From positions 62,001 to 126,000 of the forward strand of contig NZ_BAZX01000010.1 of the NCBI RefSeq assembly GCF_001310955.1: a stretch of 64,000 nucleotides of DNA. Reading direction: 5' to 3'. A model generated the notes under the pieces. The model saw only the letters and a program-made list of their open reading frames with translations. It was not told the DNA's origin and did not search any database. Positions 8,846 through 17,972 of this stretch are shown one piece after another (position 1 is the first letter of the stretch; every line of letters begins with the position of its first letter). Origin of the DNA: Marinifilum fragile JCM 15579 (GTDB taxonomy: Bacteria; Bacteroidota; Bacteroidia; Bacteroidales; Marinifilaceae). Both the position numbers and the translations under genes were made by a program.

Positions 8846-10165
8846 ATGCAAATGATGAAGTCTGTACTCCTATTGTTGTGTTTTTTTATTGTGAGTTCTG
8901 ATTTGTTTGGTTCAAATAATCAGGATGATGATAAGAGTATGGCTGGAAATGAAATATTTGACAGCGAGAAAATTCATGAGATAAGAATTAATTTTTTACA
9001 ATGTTCTGCATGGGATTCATTGGTAAATCATAAAGAAATCCGCGACTCTTTAAATATAAGTAAGTATTTACAAGGGAATGTTGAGGTAAATGGTAAGAAG
9101 TTTTATGTCTGTGGCGTAAGAATAAAAGGTGAGTCGTCATATGATTATTATCCAGGTAGAAAGAAGTCTTTGAAAATAAATTTTGGCAAGTACATTAAAA
9201 AGCAAAAGTTAAATGGTTTAAAAACCATTAATCTCAATAATGCTTTTAAAGATCCCACTTTTATGAGAGAAAAATTATACCTCGATTTTATGAGGTCAGA
9301 GGGATTGCCTGTGCCAAGATCGACTTATGCAAATGTATATGTAAATGGTGAATTGTTTGGTTTATATGTGCTGGTTGAGGAAATCAATAAAGGCTTTGTA
9401 AAAAGAAATTTTGGGAATAATTCTGGTGCATTTTTTAAAGGAGAACCCAAAGCAAGTTTGCTTTATTTAGGCGATAATCAGTTGGATTATGAACGATCGT
9501 ATAAGATAAAATCAAAGGATAGAAAAGACTATCAGGAATTAATGGATTTTATAAAAACGCTTGATGGCTGTGTTAAATTGAATCAGGAAGCTTTAAAACA
9601 TCTTGATGAGGTTTTTGATGTATATGAGTGCTTAAAAATATTTGCAATCACTAATTTATTTATGAATACTGATGCCTTGAATTTGTTGCATATTCATAAT
9701 TACTATTTGTACAAAAATACTTTTGATCATCAATTTAAATGGATTCCTCATGATGGCAATTATGCATTTTGTGCGTTTAGTTCAAAGTTTACTATGCATC
9801 AGGCGGAAAATTTAAGTGTTTATTTTATGGATAGCAGCAATGAAAATAGCTTGATGAAAACTGTTTTTGGAATAAAAAAGTACCGTGAGTTCTATACAAA
9901 CTACATAAAGGAGTTAATGAATAAAAAGTTTACGATAGACCATTTAGAACATGAAATTGATGGGCTTGCCATCAGGCTTAGAAAACATGTTTATCAGGAT
10001 ACAATGAAAATGTATAGCAATTCAGAGTTCGAAAAGAATTTAACAACGCATTTGGGTGATGAGTTAGATCCTGGAGCATTTATCCCAGGATTAAAGACTT
10101 TTGCAAAGAAGAGAGTGCAAGCTGTAAAAAGAGAGCTAAATATTAAAGAAAAGAACAGAAATTAG
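8846..10165 (+). CDS. CotH-like kinase family protein
   Basis: A 439-residue exported protein with a signal peptide of about 22 residues. CotH-type motifs occur in order: VRIKGESSYDYYPGRKKSLK, LNNAFKDPTFMREKL, GLPVPRSTYANVYVNGELFG followed by LYVLVEE, then HNYYLYKN and WIPHDGNYAF. CotH proteins are atypical protein kinases. The usual WDLD motif is here HDGN, so the first Asp is kept and the second acidic residue is Asn, which may alter metal binding. The start at 8846 follows the previous stop with no gap; Met3 or Met4 are alternative starts. A CotH kinase inside a polysaccharide-synthase operon suggests it modifies a component or the product, which is inference. Confidence 0.85.
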   Translation: MQMMKSVLLLLCFFIVSSDLFGSNNQDDDKSMAGNEIFDSEKIHEIRINFLQCSAWDSLVNHKEIRDSLNISKYLQGNVEVNGKKFYVCGVRIKGESSYDYYPGRKKSLKINFGKYIKKQKLNGLKTINLNNAFKDPTFMREKLYLDFMRSEGLPVPRSTYANVYVNGELFGLYVLVEEINKGFVKRNFGNNSGAFFKGEPKASLLYLGDNQLDYERSYKIKSKDRKDYQELMDFIKTLDGCVKLNQEALKHLDEVFDVYECLKIFAITNLFMNTDALNLLHIHNYYLYKNTFDHQFKWIPHDGNYAFCAFSSKFTMHQAENLSVYFMDSSNENSLMKTVFGIKKYREFYTNYIKELMNKKFTIDHLEHEIDGLAIRLRKHVYQDTMKMYSNSEFEKNLTTHLGDELDPGAFIPGLKTFAKKRVQAVKRELNIKEKNRN

Positions 10166-10166
10166 A

Positions 10167-11366
10167 GTGTTATTATTGGATCAATATATTATTCTATTTG
10201 ACTTTCAGGAACTGGTGAGCTCAACACTGGCTCTCTTGATTGCTGTATTCGACTTTTTAAGTAATCTAATAGGTCGATTACAAGCTGTGATCAATTATGT
10301 TTTTGAGAGTTTGCCTTATAATGCATTGAATCGGTTGATTGTATATATGATACTGATCTTTTTTGTATCGTTGATTATCTTGCTGCCAACAATTTTAATT
10401 TCAAAATTATACCTGGCTTATCAAAAGACAAGGTACAATCAAATTCACGTAAAATATTCTCAGATCATTATCGATTACCTAATTGGAAACAAAGGGGTCC
10501 ATGATATTAATGATAGGGATAAGCTAAAATCAAGTCGATTTCATCGGAATGTAATGATTGATGTTTTAATGGCAATTGATAAAGCCGAAAATAAGGCTGT
10601 AAGTGATAGGATAAGAGCTTTGTATCTGGATTTAAAACTGAATCAGGAATCAATTCGAAAACTGGATAAGTTTTCCTGGAACAAAAAGATTTTTGGAATT
10701 CGCGAATTGAGTCACATGAGGGTAAAGTCTGAGAATCAAAAAATTATTTCTTTTCAGCAGAAAAATAATGATGTATTGAGGATAGAATCACAAATGGGAT
10801 TGATAAAACTCTTACCATATGTTCCTTTCGCATTTTTGGATTCTCAGGAGAAACCTTTTACAGTTTGGGAGCAAATTAATGTGTTTGATTTGATACGTAA
10901 AAACAGGATTGAAATTCCTGAGTTTCATTTGTGGTTAGAACATTGGAATGATTCGGTGGTTATGTTCTGCTTGGATATGATTAGAATATTAAAACAAAAG
11001 CAGGCGGCACCAAAGGTTTTGGAGTTAATATATCATGACAATGACTATGTAAAAGGAAAAGTGATTAAAACTTTAATCGACTTGGAAAGTTATGAGGCAA
11101 TTTCAAAGCTTAAAGAAATATATTATTTGGAAGAATTGCCAAATCAGTTGAATATACTGAGATCCATTGGGCAGTTAAAAATGGAATCGGAAATAAACTT
11201 TTTGGAAGATAAACTGAAAAGCAATGAATTTAAGATTAGGATGGAGGCCTGTAAGTCAATTGCTAAAATTGGGGAAACAGGCGTTGCCAGGCTAAATGCT
11301 TTATCAGTAAATGCTGATGAAGAATTAAAAGGGATTATCAACCACGTACTAGATCCTAGAATATGA
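10167..11366 (+). CDS. Membrane protein with C-terminal HEAT-like repeats
   Basis: A 399-residue protein starting with GTG at 10167, two bases after the CotH stop; no ATG occurs until the second membrane segment. The first 85 residues are hydrophobic, with membrane segments at about 14-37 and 58-80. The rest is helical and cytoplasmic in character. From about 265 onward helices repeat in pairs (VVMFCLDMIRILKQKQAAPK, KGKVIKTLIDLESYEAISKL, NQLNILRSIGQLKMESEINF, KIRMEACKSIAKIGETGVAR), which is the HEAT/PBS-lyase repeat pattern. Its stop overlaps the next start (ATGA), so it should be made in step with the GT2 synthase and probably binds it. The molecular role is not known. Confidence 0.75.
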   Translation: MLLLDQYIILFDFQELVSSTLALLIAVFDFLSNLIGRLQAVINYVFESLPYNALNRLIVYMILIFFVSLIILLPTILISKLYLAYQKTRYNQIHVKYSQIIIDYLIGNKGVHDINDRDKLKSSRFHRNVMIDVLMAIDKAENKAVSDRIRALYLDLKLNQESIRKLDKFSWNKKIFGIRELSHMRVKSENQKIISFQQKNNDVLRIESQMGLIKLLPYVPFAFLDSQEKPFTVWEQINVFDLIRKNRIEIPEFHLWLEHWNDSVVMFCLDMIRILKQKQAAPKVLELIYHDNDYVKGKVIKTLIDLESYEAISKLKEIYYLEELPNQLNILRSIGQLKMESEINFLEDKLKSNEFKIRMEACKSIAKIGETGVARLNALSVNADEELKGIINHVLDPRI

Positions 11367-12829
11367 ATTACGATGAGTTAATTAGATTTATTAGTTATTT
11401 CCTGGATAAGGTATTTATATCTTATGCATTCTTATTGATATTTAGTTATACAGGACTAAGTATTGTTTCGGGTATAGCCTTAAATTACTATCTGAAAAAG
11501 AACAGTTTTGTTGATTATAGTGTAATTCTAGATTCTCCTCTTGCTCCGTCGGTTTCAGTTTTGGTGCCTGCTTTTAACGAAGCAAAAACCATTGTCGATA
11601 ATGTAGAGTCTATATATACAATACACTACAATAATTTCGATGTAATTGTAGTAAATGATGGAAGTTCGGATGACACATTTGAAGAGCTGCAAAAAGCATT
11701 CAAGTTAGAGCGGGTTAATTTTGCAATCAATCATGAAATAGAAACAAAAGAGGTTCGAGGAGTTTACAAATCGCAGCTTGAAACTTACTCAAACTTAATA
11801 GTTGTTGACAAAGAGAATGGAGGAAAGGCCGATGCTTTAAATGTAGCAATTAATGTTTCTGATAAAGACTTATTTATGGCTATTGATGCTGATTCGATTT
11901 TGGAACCGGATGCAGTATTAAAGTTGGTGAAACCATTCTTGGAAAGAACAGATAGAAGAGTAATTGCAGCAGGAGGTGTTGTTCGCATTGCAAATTCGTG
12001 TGTAATTGAAAATGGAAGAATAGCAGAGGTTTGTGTGCCAAAGAATTTATTGGCTAGAATGCAGGTTTTGGAATATACACGATCATTTTTAATGGGACGA
12101 ATGGCTTGGGCCAAATTAGATGGTTTGATTATTATTTCAGGTGCCATGGGAATGTTTGATCGGGATGTTGTAGTGCAAAGTGGCGGATATGCTCATACCA
12201 TTGGAGAAGATATGGAGTTGGTGGTTCGAATCCGTCGTTATATGTCAGAGCAAAGAGAGAAGTACAAAATAGAATATGTACCTGATCCATTGTGCTGGAC
12301 GGAGGCCCCATCGGACGTTTCTACTTTTGGACGTCAGAGAAGTCGTTGGACAAGAGGTACAATAGAAACTTTAACCGATCATTCGAAAATTTTCTTTTCA
12401 CCAAGATATGGTGCCATGGGAATGTTGGGATATCCATTCTGGTTTTTGTTTGAATGGCTGGCTCCTTTGGTTGAAGTGCTTGGTATCATTTATGCAATTG
12501 TTCTGTACTTTACAGGCAATCTAAGCTTGAATTTTATTCTGATAACCTTTCTTTTTGTATACACATTTGCCTTATTTTTTACAACCTGGGCAATTCTTTA
12601 CGAAGAATTGACTTTCCATAGATACGAAAAGAAAGGAGATGTATTCCGATTGTGGATTGCAGCTCTTTTGGAACCATTTATATTACACCCAATATCTTTA
12701 TTTTTCTCTATTAAAGGTAACATTCAATATGCCAGAGGGAATCGAAATTGGGGTAAAATGGAACGTAAAGGTTTTAAACACAAGCAAGGTTCAAAATCAA
12801 AGCTTCAATTGCTCGCGAATAAGAAGTGA
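11363..12829 (+). CDS. Processive family-2 glycosyltransferase (polysaccharide synthase)
   Basis: A 488-residue integral membrane glycosyltransferase. One N-terminal membrane segment (about 18-42) precedes the catalytic domain: PAFNE (69-73), Asp99 in VVNDGSS, the AIDADS pair Asp175/Asp177, Glu282-Asp283 as the catalytic ED, and Q325RSRW329, the QxxRW signature of processive enzymes such as PgaC/IcaA, cellulose synthase and hyaluronan synthase. Further membrane segments follow at about 352-385, 390-420 and 433-452. The sugar is not predictable with confidence; poly-GlcNAc-like synthases are the nearest pattern I recognise. No c-di-GMP PilZ domain is visible. It is the last gene of the operon and its end overlaps the convergent hybrid kinase by 25 bp. 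Confidence 0.9.
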   Translation: MNYDELIRFISYFLDKVFISYAFLLIFSYTGLSIVSGIALNYYLKKNSFVDYSVILDSPLAPSVSVLVPAFNEAKTIVDNVESIYTIHYNNFDVIVVNDGSSDDTFEELQKAFKLERVNFAINHEIETKEVRGVYKSQLETYSNLIVVDKENGGKADALNVAINVSDKDLFMAIDADSILEPDAVLKLVKPFLERTDRRVIAAGGVVRIANSCVIENGRIAEVCVPKNLLARMQVLEYTRSFLMGRMAWAKLDGLIIISGAMGMFDRDVVVQSGGYAHTIGEDMELVVRIRRYMSEQREKYKIEYVPDPLCWTEAPSDVSTFGRQRSRWTRGTIETLTDHSKIFFSPRYGAMGMLGYPFWFLFEWLAPLVEVLGIIYAIVLYFTGNLSLNFILITFLFVYTFALFFTTWAILYEELTFHRYEKKGDVFRLWIAALLEPFILHPISLFFSIKGNIQYARGNRNWGKMERKGFKHKQGSKSKLQLLANKK

Positions 12830-15810
12830 TCGATTTTATTTAATAATTTTTCTGAGTTTAAAGGCTTTGAGAAAAAGTCATTACAACCTGCCGATAATGC
12901 TAGTTTCTCATCATTTTCTGTTGCATAGGCTGTTTGCGCTATAATGGGAGTCTTTTTAAGATTTTTTCTGATTTCTTTGGTGGCATCTAATCCATTCATT
13001 TCAGGCATTTGAATATCCATTAAAATTAAGTCTGGGTGATATCCCGATTTGCATAAATCTACAGCCTCTTTGCCATTTTTACATATTGTGATATTTGCAC
13101 CTGTGTTATCAAGTAATTCCTCCAGAAAACTAATATTAATATCCACGTCATCAACAATGAGAATTTTTTTTCCATTCCAGGAAAACCTACTTTGTTGATG
13201 ATTGTTTTCATTTAGTTCGATTTCTTTTTTTTGTATTGGAATATAGAATTGAAATTTGGAACCTTTATTTTGGTTAGAGTCAAGTATTAATCTTCCGCCC
13301 ATCAGTTCAATAATACCTTTTGAGATTGGCAAACCAAGTCCAACCCCTCCAAATTGTTTAGTATATACATTTTCTATTTGCCCAAAGCGTTCAAATATGA
13401 TATCATGCTTTTCTTTAGGTATTCCTATTCCTGAGTCTTCTACAACGAAAAACAATTTCGATTCAATTAAGGTAGAACTAATTTTAATAAATCCTTCTTT
13501 GGTAAACTTCAGAGCATTATTGATTAGATTAATCAAAACTTGTTTAATTTTACCAAGGTCAGAATCGATTTGATCGAATTCTGTTGGTACATTATTTATA
13601 AATGAAATTTCTAGATTTTCTTTGTGATATTTTGGCTTTTCAATTTTAAATAATGCGTCCAGATCGCTAAAGAGTTTTGAGATGGAGAAAGTAGCTTTGA
13701 CTATTCTTAATTGGTTGACTTCTAAATAAGATATGTCTATTATGTTGTTGATGATTTCCAATAGCTGGCTCCCATTTTGATGCAAAATATCAATATACTG
13801 TTCCTTCTTGGCTTGTGATAGATTTTCTTTTAATAATAATTGACTAAAACCTAATATTCCATTCATAGGAGTACGGATTTCATGACTCATATTGGCAAGA
13901 AATGCTGACTTTAATCGATCACTTTCTTCTGCTTTTTCAAGTGCTACCTTTAGTTTGTTTTCGGCTTGTTTTAGGGGGGAGGTATCTATAAGAAATCCTA
14001 GGAATTCATCATCATGAATTTTCACAGCACTAATGAATGCTGGAAAATTCCTATTTTCAACAGACTTAACCATAACTTCTCCTTGAATTTTCCCTGATTC
14101 CAAAAGTTGTTTCATCATCTCAACGTTTTTTGCAAGTTGCCATGAGGAGAAAAAATCTTTTATGTAGTAATTAATTTCCTCAGATTCTACAATATCTAAG
14201 AGCTTTAGAAAGGCAGGGTTTGCAAACTTGAGTTTGGTGTTTTTATCAAATATTACGAGGCCATTAGGAGATTCTTCAATGTAGGTTCTAAGTTTGTATT
14301 CGCTTGCGATTAAGGCTTGCTCGATCTCTATTCTCTGGCTAATATCATTCATGAGCCAAATTTCTTTACCATCGAAACGGTAGGCGTGAAATTCAACTTG
14401 TTTTATTTTCCCTGATTTAGTTATAATGGATGTGATTGTTGGATTTTTAAAATTTTGGGATTTGTTGGTCGTGTAAATTTTATAATTTATTTCTTTTTGA
14501 TCTCTGTAAATTGTAGTAAACCAAGAATTAATATCGGGAGTATCTTCGTTGGTATATTCGGTTATTTCATAGGCTTTTTTGTTGGTGAATAAAACTTCCC
14601 CTTCTACGAGAATAGCTCCGGAAGGTAAATTTTCAATTACCTCTCTAAAACGTTTTTCAGATTTAATTAATTCCTCATTTTTCAGCCTAATATTAGCGGT
14701 TTGTCGGTCAACAGCTTTTTTTAATTGTTTATTAAAAATGTATAGATACAGTAAAATTATAACAGCAATTGATATTGTAATAATAGAGATGATTAGTGCC
14801 CATTTTAACCATGTTGGAGTTTTAAATTGTTCTCGCTTATAAATAAAACCACTTAAATCATAATTTGTAGAAATCATACCCATCTGAGCACAAATTCTTG
14901 CAATATTATCTAGTCTGCCTGGATTAATATGTCCGATTTCGACATAATCATTTAAAATCAACTTTTGAATTTGTTTTGCTTCGAATTGAAGGTGTTGTTT
15001 ACTTTTGTTTACTCCGTAAGTGTTAATAATGATATCGATGATTTCATCTTGATTTTTTAATGCATAGGCCCAACCTTTTTTTGTGGCTCTAATAAATGCA
15101 TCAACTCGTTTCGGGTTATTTTTAACTTCATTTTCAGTTGTAAATATTCCATCACCGTAAAAGTCAATACCATAGTTTTGAGGATAAATGATTGTATAAT
15201 CAATTCCTTGCTCACTTAAAAAATAAGGTTCGTTTGTCGAGTAGGCATTTAAAACATCTGTTTTGCCAGTAATTAAATCATTAACATTGTAGGTGGTGGT
15301 TAATCTAAGTATATTGTCCAAAGGAATTCCTTCTTTGTAGAAAATAGCTAATAGTTCAGGATCTCTATATTCATCCAGAAGCATTACTCGTTTGTTGATA
15401 AGGTCATGAGCTGTATTTATCCCTGACTTCTTTAGGCTAAGGAATATAGATGGAGAACTTTGAAAGATAGAGGCAAGAAGTACAACTGGTTTGTTATTAA
15501 TACGCTCAATAAGGATATCATTTGCACCTACACCGTATTCAGCATCGCCCTGCAAAACAATTTCTACTGCGTTAACCGTCCCACCTTCTAAAAGTTCTAC
15601 ATCTAAACCTTCATTTTTATAAAATCCTTTGTGCAGTGCAGCATAATATCCTGCGAATTGAAATTGGTGATAGTATTTTAGTTGTAATCTGATTTTATCA
15701 AGGATTGGTGCTTTTGTCGGTTCGTTTGCTTGAGAATTGAGAAAAAGCAAAAGAAATATAAGAGTTAAGATCAGATTAAACGAGAGGAATGGTATGGGTG
15801 ATTTGTTCAT
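12805..15810 (-). CDS. Hybrid histidine kinase with THI5/NMT1-like periplasmic sensor
   Basis: A 1001-residue protein. A signal peptide (1-29) leads into a periplasmic NMT1/THI5-like binding domain (about 38-330; KIRLQLKYYHQFQFAGYYAA, GFYKNEGLDVELLEGG). One membrane segment follows at about 340-366. Inside the cell are two PAS domains (about 385-500 and 505-625), HisKA with His643 in MSHEIRTPMNGILGF, HATPase with GIGIPKEKHDIIF and GGVGLGLPIS, and a receiver (about 880-998) with Asp932 in LMDIQMP and Lys in FFSKPL. The sensor domain resembles binding proteins for pyrimidine-like or nitrogenous ligands; the real ligand is unknown. There is no partner regulator next door. Its end overlaps the GT2 gene by 25 bp. 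Confidence 0.9.
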   Translation of the reverse strand: MNKSPIPFLSFNLILTLIFLLLFLNSQANEPTKAPILDKIRLQLKYYHQFQFAGYYAALHKGFYKNEGLDVELLEGGTVNAVEIVLQGDAEYGVGANDILIERINNKPVVLLASIFQSSPSIFLSLKKSGINTAHDLINKRVMLLDEYRDPELLAIFYKEGIPLDNILRLTTTYNVNDLITGKTDVLNAYSTNEPYFLSEQGIDYTIIYPQNYGIDFYGDGIFTTENEVKNNPKRVDAFIRATKKGWAYALKNQDEIIDIIINTYGVNKSKQHLQFEAKQIQKLILNDYVEIGHINPGRLDNIARICAQMGMISTNYDLSGFIYKREQFKTPTWLKWALIISIITISIAVIILLYLYIFNKQLKKAVDRQTANIRLKNEELIKSEKRFREVIENLPSGAILVEGEVLFTNKKAYEITEYTNEDTPDINSWFTTIYRDQKEINYKIYTTNKSQNFKNPTITSIITKSGKIKQVEFHAYRFDGKEIWLMNDISQRIEIEQALIASEYKLRTYIEESPNGLVIFDKNTKLKFANPAFLKLLDIVESEEINYYIKDFFSSWQLAKNVEMMKQLLESGKIQGEVMVKSVENRNFPAFISAVKIHDDEFLGFLIDTSPLKQAENKLKVALEKAEESDRLKSAFLANMSHEIRTPMNGILGFSQLLLKENLSQAKKEQYIDILHQNGSQLLEIINNIIDISYLEVNQLRIVKATFSISKLFSDLDALFKIEKPKYHKENLEISFINNVPTEFDQIDSDLGKIKQVLINLINNALKFTKEGFIKISSTLIESKLFFVVEDSGIGIPKEKHDIIFERFGQIENVYTKQFGGVGLGLPISKGIIELMGGRLILDSNQNKGSKFQFYIPIQKKEIELNENNHQQSRFSWNGKKILIVDDVDINISFLEELLDNTGANITICKNGKEAVDLCKSGYHPDLILMDIQMPEMNGLDATKEIRKNLKKTPIIAQTAYATENDEKLALSAGCNDFFSKPLNSEKLLNKIDHFLFASN

Positions 15811-15880
15811 GTTAACAGCATTTTACGTGCTGTTAATAAAGTTACATTTATAGTATGGAGCATCAAAATTTTGAGAAAGA

Positions 15881-15907
15881 AAAATCCCCGACTTTTAAAA
15901 GTCGGGG
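15881..15907 (-). terminator. Rho-independent terminator after DUF3332 gene
   Basis: A perfect palindrome at 15886-15907 (CCCCGACTTTT with AAAAGTCGGGG) is followed on the minus strand by a U-rich tract (complement of 15879-15885). It begins 7 bp after the stop of the gene at 15915. Confidence 0.88.
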
Positions 15908-15914
15908 AGGAGTG

Positions 15915-16505
15915 TTATTTCATTGCCCAATTGATGGAGTTGGAATTAACCTGTTCTTTAATTAATGCTAAATCATAGTTGTTTGGATTAACCTGAATCA
16001 TCTCGCCATTTGGCTTGTAGATTTCGATTAGATTAGCTTCTTCATTTAAACTTACTAATTTTTGTAATTCTTTGTCACCATCCTTTAGGCTCCAGCTTGA
16101 ACTAGTTGGGTCGTAAACCAATTCCGCAAAGTTGCCTTTGTTTGGACCTTGTAGCTGTTCGATGTGAAATTTATTTTTTGTAGCTGTGATTCTGTATTTT
16201 TTACCATCTTTTTTCACAACCTGAACATCTTTTTCACCTTCTTTCATTGCTATAGGATTATCTCCTGACCAAAACTCAATGGTATTTAAAACCAATCCAT
16301 CAACTAGAACAGCAACCTCGTAAACAGGAATTACAACAAATGCAAAAAATACCAATGCATTTGTAAATTTATCTCCTACAGTTCCATTCCATTCATGAAG
16401 GTTTTTGGTCAAACGAAAAGGTCCGTAACAGCCTGTTTGTCCAATGCTAAGAGTGAAGAATAGACAAGCTAATAAGAAAACATTAATCTTTTTCATGTTC
16501 ATCAA
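15915..16505 (-). CDS. DUF3332 family lipoprotein
   Basis: A 196-residue protein with a lipoprotein signal peptide; the lipobox is IGQTGC, so Cys26 should be acylated. It is followed by the DUF3332 signature: GPFRLTKNLHEWNGTVGDKF, VIPVYEVAVLVDGLVLNTIE, then FWSGDNP. The hydrophobic stretch at about 48-72 may be membrane-inserted. The C-terminal half is beta-rich. Function is unknown in the family. The start at 16505 (MMNMKK) has alternatives two and four codons in; all give the same lipoprotein. It is likely a single transcript, ended by the terminator at 15881. Confidence 0.85.
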   Translation of the reverse strand: MMNMKKINVFLLACLFFTLSIGQTGCYGPFRLTKNLHEWNGTVGDKFTNALVFFAFVVIPVYEVAVLVDGLVLNTIEFWSGDNPIAMKEGEKDVQVVKKDGKKYRITATKNKFHIEQLQGPNKGNFAELVYDPTSSSWSLKDGDKELQKLVSLNEEANLIEIYKPNGEMIQVNPNNYDLALIKEQVNSNSINWAMK

Positions 16506-16625
16506 TTTAATTTATTAATATGTTATTTTTAAAATCCTTACTTCTTGCAAAAGAACGCCAAATAAAATTAAATATTGTTATTCATTTTGTTTTTCCTCAC
16601 ATGAAATTACAAAGTTTTTTTTATT

Positions 16626-16665
16626 AAAAAAAGATGATGGAAGAATCTTACTTCACATCATCTTT
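16626..16665 (-). terminator. Terminator after amt
   Basis: AAAGATGATG (16630-16639) pairs with CATCATCTTT (16656-16665), and the stem continues with GAAG/CTTC around a one-base bulge. The A-run at 16626-16632 gives a U-tract on the minus strand. It lies 28 bp downstream of the amt stop. Confidence 0.8.
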
Positions 16666-16692
16666 ATTGAGAAACGAGTATTTGTTTGGTAA

Positions 16693-17937
16693 TTAATGGT
16701 ATGCTTTTTCGCCGTGCTCGTAAATGTCCAGACCTTCTTCTTCAACAATTGCCGGAACCCTTAAACCTATTGTCTTATCTAATAATTTAAATAAGATATA
16801 AGCAGTTCCTAATGCCCAGGCTGCAATTGCTAAGACACCTAAGGTTTGAATTCCAAGAAGTTTAAATCCACCTCCATATAATAGTCCGTCATCAGTGGCA
16901 AAAATTCCTACTAAAAGAGTTCCCAGTGCTCCATTCACGCCGTGTACGGTTATTGCACCTACAGGATCGTCAATTCTGAGTATTTTATCGATAAACTCAA
17001 CAGAAAAGACAAGTGTTATACCTGCTAAAATACCAATTAATATTGCAGCTTGAGGTGTAACAATATCACATCCGGCAGTAATGGCAACTAGTCCTGCTAA
17101 CGCACCATTTAAAGTTAACGAAAGGGTTGGGCGTTTATATCGTAACCAGCTTACCATTAGGGCTGCAATGGTTCCACCTGCTGCTGATAGGTTGGTTGTT
17201 AAAAAGATATGAGAAATAGCAGCCGTATTGTCTGTTCCTGAGGCAGCTAACTGAGAACCTGCATTAAATCCAAACCATCCGAACCACAGGATAAATACTC
17301 CGAGAGCGGCAAAAGTTAAGTTATGTCCTGGAATTGCATTTGCTTTTCCATTGTATTTACCTATACGTGGTCCGATTAATGCAGCACCTACTAATCCCAT
17401 CCAAGCACCAACTGAATGTACAACGCTTGATCCTGCGAAGTCGTGGAAGCCAAGATTGCTTAACCAACCGCCTCCCCATACCCAGTGGCCTGAAATAGGG
17501 TAAATTATGGCAGTGGTGATAATACTGAAAAATAGATAGGTTTTAAATTCTGTTCTTTCTGCTACAGCTCCGGACACAATTGTGGCTGCTGTTGCTGCAA
17601 ATACTGTCTGAAACATTAGAAATGAATAGTCAATTTGAGGACTTGTTTCTTCCAGAAAGGGAAGTCTTCCAATTAATCCTCCTAAATCGGAACCAAACAT
17701 TAAGGCATATCCAATTAAGAAGAATGAAATTGATCCTACGCCAAAATCCAGTAAGTTCTTCATAAGGATATTGGCTGTGTTTTTAGCTCTTGTAAAACCC
17801 GCTTCTGCCATGGCAAAACCTGGTTGCATAAACATTACTAATGCTGCCGATAGTAGCACCCATACTACATCTAATGAATGACTGGTTGCCGTAATTGTTG
17901 ATTGTATTGTGTTTAAACTCAGAGTTTCTTCCATCAT
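16693..17937 (-). CDS. amtB: Ammonium transporter
   Basis: A 414-residue polytopic inner-membrane protein of the Amt/MEP/Rh family that moves ammonium into the cell. Family marks include WVLLSAALVMFMQPGFAMAE at the first helix, GSVSF-type turns, the conserved Asp-containing FHDFAGSSVVHSVGAW with the first pore His, and ITVHGVNGALGTL with the second pore His. Eleven hydrophobic helices are expected and about that many are visible. The C-terminal tail (LRVPAIVEEEGLDIYEHGEK) holds the EEGLD-type contact that couples the transporter to P-II. It lies 35 bp after glnK on the same strand, the classical glnK-amtB arrangement, so it should be induced under nitrogen limitation. Confidence 0.95.
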   Translation of the reverse strand: MMEETLSLNTIQSTITATSHSLDVVWVLLSAALVMFMQPGFAMAEAGFTRAKNTANILMKNLLDFGVGSISFFLIGYALMFGSDLGGLIGRLPFLEETSPQIDYSFLMFQTVFAATAATIVSGAVAERTEFKTYLFFSIITTAIIYPISGHWVWGGGWLSNLGFHDFAGSSVVHSVGAWMGLVGAALIGPRIGKYNGKANAIPGHNLTFAALGVFILWFGWFGFNAGSQLAASGTDNTAAISHIFLTTNLSAAGGTIAALMVSWLRYKRPTLSLTLNGALAGLVAITAGCDIVTPQAAILIGILAGITLVFSVEFIDKILRIDDPVGAITVHGVNGALGTLLVGIFATDDGLLYGGGFKLLGIQTLGVLAIAAWALGTAYILFKLLDKTIGLRVPAIVEEEGLDIYEHGEKAYH

Positions 17938-17972
17938 AATAAATTTAAATTCGTGATTAATTAAGGTTGGCT

